64,000 nucleotides of DNA from positions 186,001 to 250,000 of the forward strand of contig NZ_CP042429.1 of assembly GCF_007970465.1 (NCBI RefSeq). Reading direction: 5' to 3'. The DNA comes from Corynebacterium nuruki S6-4. Lineage in GTDB: Bacteria > Actinomycetota > Actinomycetes > Mycobacteriales > Mycobacteriaceae. Under the pieces are notes generated by a model. That model saw only the letters and a list, made by a program, of their open reading frames with translations, did not search any database and was not told the DNA's origin. The translations under genes were made by a program, and so were the position numbers. Below are positions 11,245 to 20,735 of this stretch, in pieces. Each line of letters begins with the position of its first letter. Positions within the stretch are counted from its first letter, which is position 1.

Positions 11245-11922
11245 TCAGCTCAGCAGTGCGCCGAGGATCTGACCCATCTCGCCGAGGTGTCCGATCTCGG
11301 TGAGCAGGAAATCGGGCCCGCCGGGGCGTCCGATGACGAGGATGAGGTCCGTGCCGTCGAGCGGTGTGGCGGCCAGCGCCGAATCCATGACCTTCCAGCT
11401 GTCGGGGACCCAGGAATCCGCGTCGGTGAGGGTCCTGGCCTCGGTGACGGGGGTCTCCGGCAGCGTCCTGCCGTCGTCCTCCGGCGCGGAGGATGAGGCC
11501 GCGACCCGGTGCACCCCGACGACACCGTCGGCGTCCGTGACGGATTCGAGTACGACCGCCCACTGCACCGACATCGTCTTGGGCAGCTTCTCGAGCAGCG
11601 AGGTCAGGCTCTCGTCGCGCCGGTGACGGCGCCGGGCGACCGAGGCGATGAGGCTGACCTGGCCGCGGCGGTCGACGGAGCCGGAGAAGGGACGGAGCGA
11701 ATCGACGTAGACGCCGTCGACCTCCTGGGCCGCACTGATGAGGGCGTCCGCCAACCGGCCCGAAGGCAGGTCGACGACGATGTCGTCGACCACGGAACCG
11801 TCGGGGTCATGTTCGACGACGTCGACTGTCCTGATGTCGGCGTCGATCGCGCCCAGCGTCGCGGCGATGAGGCCGAGGGTGCCGGGAATGTCGGGGAGAC
11901 GGACACGCATCAGGTAGGACAA
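11245..11922 (-). CDS. ACT-domain protein
   Basis: 225 residues beginning SYLMRVRLPDIPGTLG, the beta-alpha start of an ACT ligand-binding domain that usually senses amino acids. The rest has no catalytic motif (DIRTVDVVEHDPDGSVVDDIVVDLP, then a C-terminal GRPGGPDFLLTEIGHLGEMGQIL). I take the TTG at 11922, preceded by GCGAGG, because the S-Y-L-x-R start is typical of actinobacterial members; an internal ATG at 11910 would remove it. Divergent from gatC. Its role is probably regulatory and its ligand unknown. Confidence 0.78.
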   Translation of the reverse strand: MSYLMRVRLPDIPGTLGLIAATLGAIDADIRTVDVVEHDPDGSVVDDIVVDLPSGRLADALISAAQEVDGVYVDSLRPFSGSVDRRGQVSLIASVARRRHRRDESLTSLLEKLPKTMSVQWAVVLESVTDADGVVGVHRVAASSSAPEDDGRTLPETPVTEARTLTDADSWVPDSWKVMDSALAATPLDGTDLILVIGRPGGPDFLLTEIGHLGEMGQILGALLS

Positions 11923-12140
11923 CAGGACCTCGCTTAATTCTGGAGAGCAACCGGAAACCGGTGTGCGGTGGCTTGCAACGTGCCGATTGTAGCGAACCTC
12001 CGGCCACCGGGGCAGGGCACAGTGGTCGGAGGACGGACGCAGTGGGCGCGGAGTCCGGTGGTCCTACTACAGTGGTCCGGGTAGAGAAGACAGGTCGGTA
12101 ACGGCCGACCACCACCATGCACAGACAGAAGGGATCCCCT

Positions 12141-12446
12141 GTGCCCGAGATCTCCCGCGACGAGGTCGCCCACCTCGCGACGCTCTCCCGACTCGCGCTG
12201 ACCGAGGAGGAACTCACGCACTACGCCGACCAGATCGACGACATCGTCGCCACGGTCGCCGCCATCCAGGAGGTGGACACCGACGGGGTCACCCCGCTGA
12301 GCCACCCCACCCAGAACGTCGACGGCGCGGTGTCCGTCATGCGTGAGGACGTCCCCGAGTCGCTGCTCACCGCCGAGCAGGCACTCGACCAGGCCCCGAA
12401 GCAGGACCAGGACCGCTTCCAGGTCCCGCGGATCCTGGGCGAGTAG
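12141..12446 (+). CDS. gatC: Glu/Asp-tRNA amidotransferase subunit C
   Basis: 101-residue small subunit of GatCAB, which amidates misacylated Glu-tRNAGln (and Asp-tRNAAsn) and helps fold GatA. It shows the family pattern [22 protein letters not shown] and ends [11 protein letters not shown]. The GTG at 12141 follows AGAAGGGA. The open frame extends back to 12117 without support. A TACAGT box near 12066 could be its promoter, giving a leader of about 65 nt. gatA follows after 25 bp; gatB is 8 kb downstream. Confidence 0.93.
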   Translation: MPEISRDEVAHLATLSRLALTEEELTHYADQIDDIVATVAAIQEVDTDGVTPLSHPTQNVDGAVSVMREDVPESLLTAEQALDQAPKQDQDRFQVPRILGE

Positions 12447-12471
12447 AACCGGCGACAAGGAGAACAACACC

Positions 12472-13977
12472 ATGACTGACACTGTGCAGACCGCCCTCGT
12501 CGGGGAGCGCACCGATGCGGACCTGACCACCTGGACCGCCGCCGAGCTCGCGGAGAAGATCCACTCCCGCGAGATCAGCTCGGTGGACGCCACCCGCGCC
12601 CACCTGGACCGCATCGCCGCCGTCGACGGCGACGTCCACGCATTCCTCCACGTCGGGGAGGACGCCGCCCTCGCCGCCGCTGAACAGGTCGACAAGGACA
12701 TCGCCGCCGGGACCGTGGCCTCGCCGCTGGCGGGTGTGCCGCTGGCGCTCAAGGACGTCTTCGTGACGACCGACGCACCGACGACCTGTGCCTCGAAGAT
12801 CCTCGAGGGGTACATGAGCCCCTACGACGCGACGGTGACCACGAAGCTGCGTGCCGCCGGCATCCCGATCCTCGGCAAGACCAACATGGACGAGTTCGCC
12901 ATGGGGTCCTCCACCGAGAACTCGGCCTACGGCCCCACCCACAACCCGTGGGACCTGACCCGGACCGCGGGCGGCTCCGGCGGCGGCTCCTCCGCCTCAC
13001 TGGCCGCGGGCATGGCGCCGCTGGCCATCGGCACCGACACCGGCGGGTCGATCCGCCAGCCCGCCGCACTGACCAACACCGTCGGCGTGAAGCCGACCTA
13101 CGGGTCGGTCTCCCGCTACGGACTCGTCGCCTGCGCGTCCTCGCTCGACCAGGGCGGTCCGACCGGCCGCACCGTGCTGGACACGGCGCTGCTCCACGAG
13201 ATCATCGCCGGCCACGACCGGTTCGACGCGACGAGCTCGCAGCGTCCGGTCGCCCCCGTCGTCGCCGCGGCGAAGGAGGGCGCGAACGGCGACCTCACCG
13301 GCGTGACCGTCGGTGTGGTCAAGCAGCTGGAGGCCGTCCGCGGCCTGCAGCCCGGCGTGGAGGAGAGCTACAAGGCCTCCCTGGAGCAGCTGAAGAGCCA
13401 GGGTGCGACGATCGTCGAGGTCGACTGCCCGAGCTTCGACTACGCGCTGAACGCCTACTACCTCATCCTGCCCTGTGAGGTCAGCTCCAACCTGGCCCGG
13501 TTCGACGGCATGCGCTACGGCCAGCGCCGGGGCGACGACGGCCACCACTCCGCCGACGAGGTCATGGCCATCACCCGCGCCGAGGGCTTCGGCCCGGAGG
13601 TCAAGCGCCGCATCATCCTGGGCACCTACGCCCTGTCGGTGGGCTACTACGACGCCTACTACATCCAGGCGCAGCGGGTCCGTAACCTCATCGCGCAGGA
13701 CTTCGCGAAGGCCTACGAGAAGGTCGACGTGCTGGTCTCCCCGGTGACCCCGTCCACGGCGTTCGCGCTGGGGGAGAAGGCGGACGATCCGCTGGCGATG
13801 TACCTGTTCGACCTGTGCACCCTGCCGCTGAACCTGGCCGGGGTGTGCGGCATGTCCGTGCCGGCCCCGCTGGCGAAGGACACCGGCCTGCCGGTCGGTC
13901 TGCAGATCATGGGCCCGGCCCACGGCGATGACCGGCTGTACAAGGTCGGCGCCGCCTTCGAGGCCGGCCGGAAGTAG
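12472..13977 (+). CDS. gatA: Glu/Asp-tRNA amidotransferase subunit A
   Basis: 501-residue amidase-signature subunit that hydrolyses glutamine and feeds ammonia to GatB. The Ser-cisSer-Lys catalytic set is visible as the lysine in PLALKDVF and the serines in [14 protein letters not shown] and [15 protein letters not shown] at 12472 follows AAGGAGAACAACACC. It is in an operon with gatC. A strong GC stem-loop follows the stop. Confidence 0.96.
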   Translation: MTDTVQTALVGERTDADLTTWTAAELAEKIHSREISSVDATRAHLDRIAAVDGDVHAFLHVGEDAALAAAEQVDKDIAAGTVASPLAGVPLALKDVFVTTDAPTTCASKILEGYMSPYDATVTTKLRAAGIPILGKTNMDEFAMGSSTENSAYGPTHNPWDLTRTAGGSGGGSSASLAAGMAPLAIGTDTGGSIRQPAALTNTVGVKPTYGSVSRYGLVACASSLDQGGPTGRTVLDTALLHEIIAGHDRFDATSSQRPVAPVVAAAKEGANGDLTGVTVGVVKQLEAVRGLQPGVEESYKASLEQLKSQGATIVEVDCPSFDYALNAYYLILPCEVSSNLARFDGMRYGQRRGDDGHHSADEVMAITRAEGFGPEVKRRIILGTYALSVGYYDAYYIQAQRVRNLIAQDFAKAYEKVDVLVSPVTPSTAFALGEKADDPLAMYLFDLCTLPLNLAGVCGMSVPAPLAKDTGLPVGLQIMGPAHGDDRLYKVGAAFEAGRK

Positions 13978-13983
13978 GCCGCC

Positions 13984-14007
13984 GGCCCCGGCGTGACCGC
14001 CGGGGCC
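13984..14007. terminator. GC stem-loop between gatA and the TetR gene
   Basis: GGCCCCGGCG (13984-13993) pairs perfectly with CGCCGGGGCC (13998-14007) around TGAC. There is no U-tract on either strand. It sits between two converging genes, so it may be a shared weak terminator or a transcript-end stabiliser. Confidence 0.5.
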
Positions 14008-14057
14008 GCCAGGGGGATCAGGGGGTGCCCCAGGGCCGTAGAGGCAGTCAGGGGCTG

Positions 14058-14714
14058 TCAGGGCACAGCGGGGGTGCCCCAGTCGTGGGCGAGCCCGCGC
14101 ACGACGATGTCGATCTTCTCCTCGACCAGCCGACGGGCGGTCGCGGGGTCGCTGACCCCCACGACGGGTCCGGGGGCGTCCCCCGCCTGCAGGCGGGCAG
14201 CGGACATCATCGACAGGGTGGCATGGGTGCTGAACGCGACCCCGCAGACGAAGTCGAGTCCGAATCCGGCACGCAGGCGGGGGAGCCCCGCGGCCGTCGC
14301 GGCGTCCAGACAGGGCGTGGTCGCCGGCACGATGAGCAGCCGCGCCGCCGCCGGGTGGCTGTAGACGATCGGCGCCAGGCCGGGATGGCGCTCGCAGGCG
14401 TCCCAGCATTCGGTGCCCCAGAGCCGGAGGACGCCCTGCCACCCGGTGCCGGGGTCGGGTGTGCGGAACTCGGTGGCGATGCGGGCCAGGCAGGCGTCGA
14501 GCACCGCCTCCCGGTGCGGGAACAGCCGGTAGAGTGCCGGCGTGCCGACGCCGAGGCGGGCGGCGACGTCGGCGAGTGCGAAGGTGCCGATACCGAGGTC
14601 GAGCGCGGCGTCGACGATGTCGTCGGCAGTGAAGGTGGCGCGGCGGCCCCTGGTGTGCCGGGCCTGCCGGTCCTGCCGGTCCGGGTGCGGCCTACCGGAG
14701 TGGAGGCTGTCCAT
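14058..14714 (-). CDS. TetR-family transcriptional regulator
   Basis: 218 residues. The N-terminal helix-turn-helix reads FTADDIVDAALDLGIGTFALADVAARLGVGTPALYRLFPHREAVL, the TetR pattern, after about 25 basic linker residues. The C-terminal ligand domain is unassigned. The ATG at 14714 follows TACCCT by 8 nt, a leaderless start. It is divergent from the NUDIX gene at 14797 and might control it, itself or the MFS exporter at 15554; I see no clear operator. Confidence 0.85.
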   Translation of the reverse strand: MDSLHSGRPHPDRQDRQARHTRGRRATFTADDIVDAALDLGIGTFALADVAARLGVGTPALYRLFPHREAVLDACLARIATEFRTPDPGTGWQGVLRLWGTECWDACERHPGLAPIVYSHPAAARLLIVPATTPCLDAATAAGLPRLRAGFGLDFVCGVAFSTHATLSMMSAARLQAGDAPGPVVGVSDPATARRLVEEKIDIVVRGLAHDWGTPAVP

Positions 14715-14796
14715 ACCGGACCAGGGTAGTCGGGGAGCTCGGGGCGGTCGCGTGCAGGCGGGTCAGTTGCCGGGCCGCACGCGTAGGGTGGGCGCC

Positions 14797-15468
14797 ATGG
14801 CAACACAGGAGATCCACGGTGACGGCTGGGCCGTCGGAGCGGACGGCGTCCGGCGCTGGGGCACCCTCGGAGCGGCCGGACTGTTCCTGACCACCGCGGA
14901 GGACGGTGTCACCCTGCTGCTCGTCCAGCACCGGGCGATGTGGACCAACTTCGGCGGCACCTGGGGCATCCCCGGCGGCGCGATCGACACCGGCGAGACC
15001 GCCGTCGAGGCCGCGCTGCGCGAGACCATGGAGGAGACCGGCGTGGACCCGTCCGACGTGACCACCGGTGAGGCGGTCGTCACCGCCCGGGCCCCGCTCG
15101 ACCATGTCCTGCGCCGCGTGCCGCTCACCGAGGCCGAACTGCCGCTGGCGGACGCCGTGACCTCGGCCGTGGCAGGGGGAGCCACGCTCTTCGACGCCGT
15201 CCGGGGTCACCGCCTGACCCACCCGGAGACCGGCTATCCGCTCGTCGCCACCCTGCAGGGTGACCTGTGCTGGGAGGTGCCCGACGACACGGTCCCGGAA
15301 TGGACCTACACCACCGTGCTGTGCACCGCCGACCACCCGCTGGAACTCAACCCCACCGCGGAGAGCGCCGACCTGGCCTGGTGCCCGCTCGACGAGGTCG
15401 CCGAACTCAACCTGCTCCCGCCGTTCCGCGAGGCGCTGCCGGGACTGATCGCCCGGCTGGGTTCCTGA
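14797..15468 (+). CDS. NUDIX hydrolase
   Basis: 223 residues with the Nudix box GGAIDTGETAVEAALRETMEETGVD (G-x5-E-x7-REU-x-EE-x-GU complete), so it probably cleaves a nucleoside diphosphate linked to another group using Mg2+. About 50 residues are inserted after the box (LPLADAVTSAVAGG...HPETGYPLVATLQGDL), longer than in MutT housecleaners. ATG at 14797 lies 7 nt after TAGGGT. The substrate is unknown. Confidence 0.85.
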   Translation: MATQEIHGDGWAVGADGVRRWGTLGAAGLFLTTAEDGVTLLLVQHRAMWTNFGGTWGIPGGAIDTGETAVEAALRETMEETGVDPSDVTTGEAVVTARAPLDHVLRRVPLTEAELPLADAVTSAVAGGATLFDAVRGHRLTHPETGYPLVATLQGDLCWEVPDDTVPEWTYTTVLCTADHPLELNPTAESADLAWCPLDEVAELNLLPPFREALPGLIARLGS

Positions 15469-15553
15469 CCCCGGAGAAGGGCGGCAGGGCCGGCAGGAGG
15501 GACCGGCAGGAGGGACTGCCCCTGACCCGCACCGTGTGGCAGACTGTCCCTCT

Positions 15554-16999
15554 GTGACTGACGCCGACAACCCCACCGACACCCGGGCGGACAACTCCCG
15601 GTACCCCTCACTTCCGCTGCCCGAACCGCAGGCGTGGAAGGCGCTCATCGCGCTGTGCACGGGTTTCTTCATGATCCTGCTCGACCAGACGATCGTGGCG
15701 GTGGCGACCCCGGAGTTCCAGGACCATCTCGACGCCGACTACAACTCGGTCATCTGGGTCACCTCGGTCTACCTGCTCACCTTCGCCGTCCCGCTGCTCG
15801 TCACCGGACGCCTCGGCGACCGCTTCGGCCCCAAGAACGTCTACTGCGTGGGCATGGTGATCTTCACCCTCTCCTCGCTGTGGTGCGGCCTGTCCGGCAG
15901 CATCGAGATGCTCATCGCCGCCCGTGCGGTCCAGGGACTGGGTGCGGCGCTGCTCACCCCGCAGACCATGGCCGTGATCAACCGCATCTTCGCGCGCGAC
16001 CGGCGCGGTGCAGCCCTCGGCGTCTGGGGTGCCACGGCCAGCCTGTCGACACTGTCCGGCCCCATCCTCGGCGGACTGATCACCGAGTACGTCGGCTGGG
16101 AGTGGATCTTCTTCGTCAATGTGCCGATCGGCGTCATCTCCGTGCTGGCGGTGACCCGGTGGGTGCCGCAGCTGCAGACCACCACCCGGCCCATCGACCC
16201 GCTGTCCATCATCCTGTCGGTCGCCGCCGTGTTCTTCCTCGTGTTCGCCCTGCAGCAGGGCGAGAAGGAGGACTGGACCTGGTGGATCTGGGTGATGGTC
16301 GCCGCCGCCGTCGTCCTGTTCGGCTGGTTCGTCCGACAGCAGGTCGTCGCCGAGGACCGTGGCAGAGACCCGCTGATGCCGCTGAGCCTGTTCAAGGTGC
16401 GCAACTTCAGCCTCGGCAACATCGGCATCACGGCCATGGGCTTCACCGTGGCGTCCATCCCCCTGCCGTTCACGATGTACTACCAGCAGGTCCACGGGCT
16501 GGACCCGCTGGGCGCCGGCCTGATGATGATCCCGCAGGCCGGTACCTCGCTGATCCTGTCGCCGATCGTCGGCCGGATGAGTGACCGGCTCAGCGCCCGC
16601 CGCCTCGGTGCCTTCGGCTTCGCCGCCGTCTTCGTCGGCATCATCGGGATGACCGTGGTCATGTCCTCGGGAACCTCCTACTGGTGGACGGTGATCCCCC
16701 TGATCGTCCTCGGTGTGGGCAACTCGTTCGTGTGGGCGCCGAACTCCGCCTCGACGATGCGGGACCTGGAACTGCACCAGATGGGCACCGGCTCCGGTGT
16801 CTACAACCAGACCCGTCAGCTCGGCTCGGTGCTGGGCGCGGCGACCGTCGGCGCACTCATCCAGTGGCGGATCGTGGCGACCGACCCCGGCTCCGCCTTC
16901 GGCCAGGCGATCCTGGCCCCGGCGGTGGTCATCCTGCTCGGCGTGGTGACCAGCCTGCTGTCCCGGGACAGTGACCTGAGCACCCCGGCGCGGCCGTAA
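15554..16999 (+). CDS. MFS multidrug exporter, DHA2 (EmrB/QacA) type
   Basis: Proton-driven drug efflux protein in the inner membrane with about 14 predicted helices. Characteristic segments are [19 protein letters not shown] (motif D1 of DHA2), [11 protein letters not shown] (motif A loop) and [25 protein letters not shown] (motif C and following loop). I prefer GTG at 15554 (481 residues) because a CAGACT box lies 8 nt upstream, matching the leaderless layout of its neighbours; GTG at 15536 would add six residues. Neither start has a ribosome site. The substrate is unknown. Confidence 0.85.
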   Translation: MTDADNPTDTRADNSRYPSLPLPEPQAWKALIALCTGFFMILLDQTIVAVATPEFQDHLDADYNSVIWVTSVYLLTFAVPLLVTGRLGDRFGPKNVYCVGMVIFTLSSLWCGLSGSIEMLIAARAVQGLGAALLTPQTMAVINRIFARDRRGAALGVWGATASLSTLSGPILGGLITEYVGWEWIFFVNVPIGVISVLAVTRWVPQLQTTTRPIDPLSIILSVAAVFFLVFALQQGEKEDWTWWIWVMVAAAVVLFGWFVRQQVVAEDRGRDPLMPLSLFKVRNFSLGNIGITAMGFTVASIPLPFTMYYQQVHGLDPLGAGLMMIPQAGTSLILSPIVGRMSDRLSARRLGAFGFAAVFVGIIGMTVVMSSGTSYWWTVIPLIVLGVGNSFVWAPNSASTMRDLELHQMGTGSGVYNQTRQLGSVLGAATVGALIQWRIVATDPGSAFGQAILAPAVVILLGVVTSLLSRDSDLSTPARP

Positions 17000-17061
17000 C
17001 GGCCTGGCACCCGGGTCTCCGCCCCCGGCGGCCCGGGGCGTCCGGCGGTACGCTGGGCGCC

Positions 17062-18090
17062 ATGCGTATCGCGACTCTCACCAGCGGCGGCGACTGCCCC
17101 GGGCTCAATGCGGTGATCCGGAGCGTCGTCCGCACCGCGGCCGGGGCCGGGGCCACCGTCGTCGGCTACGAGGACGGCTGGCAGGGCCTGGTCGGGGACC
17201 GGCGCCGGCAGCTCTACGACGACGAGGAGATCGACCGGATCCTCACCCGCGGCGGCACGGTCCTGGGCACCGGACGGATGAAGACCGCCGACTTCACCGC
17301 GGCCGTCGACACGGTCAAGGAGAACCTCGCGGACGCCGGCATCGACGCGCTCATCGCCATCGGCGGGGAGGGGACGCTCAAGGGCGCCCGCTGGCTCCAC
17401 GACAACGGGGTGCCGGTGGTCGGGGTGCCCAAGACCATCGACAACGACGTCAACGCCACCGACTACACCTTCGGTTTCGATTCCGCGGTCGCCGTCGCCA
17501 CCGACGCGATCGACCGGCTCCACACCACCGCCGAATCCCACAACCGGGTGATGATCGTCCAGGTGATGGGACGCCACGTCGGCTGGATCGCGCTGCACGC
17601 CGGGATGGCCGGCGGTGCCCACGACATCCTCATCCCCGAGCACCCCTTCGACATCGAAGGCGTGTGCAAGCGGATGGCCCGCCGGTTCCAGCTGGGGGAG
17701 AAGTACGGGATCATCGTCGTCGCCGAGGGGGCGATGCCCGAGGAGGGGACGCTGGAGATGCCGGAGCGGGAGGTCGACCAGTTCGGCCACCAGAAGTTCG
17801 ACGACATCGGGTCCGTCATCGCCCGGGAGATCGAGAACCGGTTGGATACCGACGTCCGGTCGACAGTGCTCGGGCACATCCAGCGCGGCGGGACGCCGAC
17901 CGCCTTCGACCGGGTGCTCGCCACCCGCTACGGGGTGCATGCGACGAAGGCGGCGCTGCGCGGGGACTTCGGGAAGGTCGTCGCCCTGCACGGTGAGGAC
18001 ATCGAACTGGTCACCTTCGATGAGGCGGTCGGGACCCTGAAGCAGGTCCCGGATCTGCGGTGGGAGAGTGCGCTGGCCCTGCTGGGCTGA
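17062..18090 (+). CDS. pfkA: 6-phosphofructokinase (probably ATP-dependent)
   Basis: 342 residues, committing step of glycolysis. Motifs: [14 protein letters not shown] (phosphate loop), [29 protein letters not shown] (catalytic Asp region) and [10 protein letters not shown]. The residue after GGE is glycine, as in ATP-using actinobacterial enzymes, whereas pyrophosphate-using forms usually carry aspartate there. ATG at 17062 follows TACGCT by 7 nt, so leaderless. A 98-bp palindromic element begins 20 bp after the stop. Confidence 0.94.
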   Translation: MRIATLTSGGDCPGLNAVIRSVVRTAAGAGATVVGYEDGWQGLVGDRRRQLYDDEEIDRILTRGGTVLGTGRMKTADFTAAVDTVKENLADAGIDALIAIGGEGTLKGARWLHDNGVPVVGVPKTIDNDVNATDYTFGFDSAVAVATDAIDRLHTTAESHNRVMIVQVMGRHVGWIALHAGMAGGAHDILIPEHPFDIEGVCKRMARRFQLGEKYGIIVVAEGAMPEEGTLEMPEREVDQFGHQKFDDIGSVIAREIENRLDTDVRSTVLGHIQRGGTPTAFDRVLATRYGVHATKAALRGDFGKVVALHGEDIELVTFDEAVGTLKQVPDLRWESALALLG

Positions 18091-18110
18091 GCGACCCGCT
18101 GGCTGTACAA

Positions 18111-18208
18111 CCGGTTTTTCACACTTCCATGGCGTCCCACGATAAGAGACGTGCAGGTCAGATCGTTGTGAGTTCGACGGGGACCGCGGCGCAGGTGTGA
18201 AAAACCGG
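18111..18208. repeat. 98-bp palindromic element, family 1, copy A
   Basis: Starts CCGGTTTTTCACAC and ends AGGTGTGAAAAACCGG, giving 14-16-bp terminal inverted repeats. The interior carries GTCCCACGAT (positions 24-33 of the element) and GCAGGTCAG (43-51). It is exactly as long as copies B and C, with interior words at the same offsets. It lies between pfkA and a nuclease-like gene. Confidence 0.92.
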
Positions 18209-18346
18209 CGGGGGTGCCGGCACGGGCGAAGGCGCACTACGGTGGGTGCGCAGTGGCCCGGCGGGGGAGGATGCCGGGGACCGTCGGCCGGGCGACAGCC
18301 GGGAGAACGGCCGGGGACAGCAGTCAGGACAACAGGGGTGGGGACA

Positions 18347-19438
18347 GTGCCGTACTACGGCGGGGAACTCGACAGGCGGATCCGGGATGCCTGGGTGCGG
18401 CCGAACGCACTGTCGGATCTGCCGGCACCGCTTCCGCTGCCGCCGGGGGACAACGCCGGAATCCCGGACCGCTACATCATCCACAACGGTCTGCTGGTTC
18501 CCCGTGCGGCGGTCCGGGAACCCCGCCCCGTCGCTCTCGGGGCGCGCGGTCATCCGCGGGGGATCAGTTACGACCTTGACCCGCTCACCCGGATCCGCAT
18601 CGCGTTGCTCGGGCACCGGGACCGCGCCGCCGCGGCATGGAGTGCGCTGCATGTCTGGGGTCTGCCCTACTTGTGTGCGGACGCCGACACGTGTGTGCTC
18701 TCGGGCGGGCGACCTGTCGTGGCGTCCGGACCGGAGGAGGTGACGCGGGTGCGTCGGCAGGGGGTGCAGGCCACCGTCGCGACGTTCCGGCCTGACCCCG
18801 TGGTCCGCGACATGGCGGTGGTCCCGCCGGTGCAGGCGCTGTTGCAGGCCCTGCGGATGCTCTGGCGTGGCACCCACGACTGGTACACCCCACCTGTCGC
18901 GGGGACGCCGCGCCAGGAGGTCGCGGCGGTGCAGCTGATCGACAGTTTCTGCGGCACGTTCGGTGTCGACCCGGTGGAACTCCCGGCGGCGGGCAGGTTC
19001 CTGTTCGACAGTCCGACGCTGCAGCGGCTTGTCCGGTCGTGCGACCGTGGGGCGGAATCGCCGATGGAGACGGTGCTCCGGCTGCTTGTCGTCGATCTGC
19101 TGGGGCAGACCGGGCGGGAGCTGGTGCCCCAGCTGGTCATCCACCGTGACGGGGGAGTGTCTGACCCGGTGCACGGTGTTCCCCGGACAGATGCGGCGTC
19201 GCCGGTGGTCGCCCGGGTGGATCTGGGGCATCCCGGCCTGAAGCTGGCCCTGCAGTACGACGGGGAGGGGCACCTCGCAAAGGAGCGGCGTGACCGGGAT
19301 GCGAGGGTCAACACCGGTCTGGCGAATCTGGGGTGGCACACCCTCCGGCTGACCTACGGGCACCTCACCGATCCGGTGGAGCTGGGTCGGGTGCTGCACG
19401 ACGGGGTGGCGTTGTGCCGGGAGCGGTTGAGTAGCTGA
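18347..19438 (+). CDS. AbiEi-like / DUF559-type putative PD-(D/E)XK nuclease (second family member)
   Basis: 363 residues. The N-terminal AbiEi-like part has WSALHVWGLPYL near 98-109. The C-terminal nuclease-like part has E237 and E241 in GAESPMETVLRL, Q262 in VPQLVIH, D292 in VDLGHPGLKLALQYDGEGH, D318 and R334 (GWHTLRLTYG). These align one for one with the gene at 9864-11021. GTG at 18347 follows AGGGGTGGGG; the frame opens further back at 18197 inside the palindrome, which I discount. Copies A and B of the 98-bp element flank it in direct orientation. No toxin partner is adjacent. Function is inferred. Confidence 0.65.
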   Translation: MPYYGGELDRRIRDAWVRPNALSDLPAPLPLPPGDNAGIPDRYIIHNGLLVPRAAVREPRPVALGARGHPRGISYDLDPLTRIRIALLGHRDRAAAAWSALHVWGLPYLCADADTCVLSGGRPVVASGPEEVTRVRRQGVQATVATFRPDPVVRDMAVVPPVQALLQALRMLWRGTHDWYTPPVAGTPRQEVAAVQLIDSFCGTFGVDPVELPAAGRFLFDSPTLQRLVRSCDRGAESPMETVLRLLVVDLLGQTGRELVPQLVIHRDGGVSDPVHGVPRTDAASPVVARVDLGHPGLKLALQYDGEGHLAKERRDRDARVNTGLANLGWHTLRLTYGHLTDPVELGRVLHDGVALCRERLSS

Positions 19439-19474
19439 GACGGGGTGAGGCGGGACGGGGACGGGCCGTGCCAT

Positions 19475-19572
19475 CCGGTTTTTCACACCTGCAGGGCGTC
19501 CCACGATGAGAGACGTGCAGGTCAGGGACGTGCGGAGAAGACCGTTCGCGCGGCGGAGGTGTGAAAAACCGG
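19475..19572. repeat. 98-bp palindromic element, family 1, copy B
   Basis: CCGGTTTTTCACACCT and AGGTGTGAAAAACCGG form perfect 16-bp terminal inverted repeats. Positions 21-51 almost match copy A, while positions 52-82 differ strongly. It is in direct orientation with copy A and 36 bp after the nuclease stop. Confidence 0.93.
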
Positions 19573-19719
19573 GGCGGGGGACCGGGACGCCCCGGCCGGT
19601 CGTAATGTGACGCTCACCGCACGCCCGTCCCCTCCGTCGACCACGGTGCGCCTTTCGTCCCGAACCCGGGACGGCCGCACGCGTCGACATTTTCCTGACG
19701 TGAAAGACCGCTTCCCGAC

Positions 19720-20724
19720 ATGTCCTCCCCGAATTCCACCCCGGACGCCGACCGGAGTGCTGCGCCGGCCGCCGAACCGCAGCAGTCCGCCGACCGCAGT
19801 GCCTACATCGCCACCCTCGGCTTCCCCCTCCTCGTCATCATCGGCGGTCTCGTCGGCTTCATCGGCCACGGGTCGATCGCCGGACACAGTGACTGGGTCA
19901 ATCCACTGCTCGGCGTGATCATGTTCGGGATGGGGCTGACACTGCGTCCCGCCGACTTCGTCCTCGTCGTCAAGCGGCCGCTGCCGGTCCTCATCGGCGT
20001 CGTCGCCCACTACGTCATCATGCCGCTGGCCGCCCTGCTGGTCGTGTGGGTCCTGCGGCTTCCGGACGCGGTCGCCGCCGGCGTCATCCTCGTCGGCTGC
20101 GCACCCTCGGGCACGGCGTCCAACGTCGTCGCCTTCCTCGCCCGCGGTGACCTGGCACTGTCGGTGGCGATGTCCTCGATCTCCACCCTCATCGCCCCGG
20201 TGATGACCCCGCTGCTCACCCTCTGGCTCGCCGGTGAGTACATGCCGCTGGAGGCCGGAGACATGGCACTCGACATCGTCAAGGTGGTGCTGCTGCCGGT
20301 GCTCGTGGGTCTGCTCGCGCACATCTTCGTGCCGCGGATCGTGGAGAAGATCCTGCCGGTCCTGCCGTGGGTGTCCGTCCTGGCCATCGCCGTCGTCGTC
20401 GCCCTGGTCATCTCCGGGGCGCACGACAAGATCCTGGACGCCGGGATCAGCGTCCTGGCCGCCGTGGTCCTCCACAACCTGCTCGGGCTGGGCTTCGGCT
20501 TCGGCGCCGGGAAGCTCTTCCGGCAGCCGGAACCGGCGTGCCGGACGATGGCCGTGGAGGTCGGGATGCAGAACTCTGGGCTGGCCGCGGGGCTTGCCGC
20601 ACAGTACATGGAGCCGCTGTCGGCGCTGCCGGGGGCCATTTTCTCGGTGTGGCACAACGTCTCCGGCGCACTGTTCGCGATGCTGTGCCGGGCTGTCGAC
20701 AACCGGCGGGCGCGGAGCAACTAG
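19720..20724 (+). CDS. bile acid:sodium symporter (BASS/SBF) family transporter
   Basis: 334-residue membrane protein with about ten helices. The family signature is the helix-breaking GCAPSGTASNVVAFLARGDLALSVAMSSISTLIAP, which holds the Na+ and substrate sites in BASS transporters, plus VEVGMQNSGLA later. The first 27 residues are hydrophilic (Ser/Pro/Ala). ATG at 19720 has no strong ribosome site. Relatives move keto acids or pantoate-like anions; the substrate here is unknown. It sits 11 bp before gatB. Confidence 0.85.
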   Translation: MSSPNSTPDADRSAAPAAEPQQSADRSAYIATLGFPLLVIIGGLVGFIGHGSIAGHSDWVNPLLGVIMFGMGLTLRPADFVLVVKRPLPVLIGVVAHYVIMPLAALLVVWVLRLPDAVAAGVILVGCAPSGTASNVVAFLARGDLALSVAMSSISTLIAPVMTPLLTLWLAGEYMPLEAGDMALDIVKVVLLPVLVGLLAHIFVPRIVEKILPVLPWVSVLAIAVVVALVISGAHDKILDAGISVLAAVVLHNLLGLGFGFGAGKLFRQPEPACRTMAVEVGMQNSGLAAGLAAQYMEPLSALPGAIFSVWHNVSGALFAMLCRAVDNRRARSN

Positions 20725-20735
20725 AGTAGGGGACC

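Noticed and set aside
10978..11303. Short ORFs across the 47-bp palindromes
   Set aside because: They arise from the repeat sequence itself, lack ribosome sites and differ in frame between copies.
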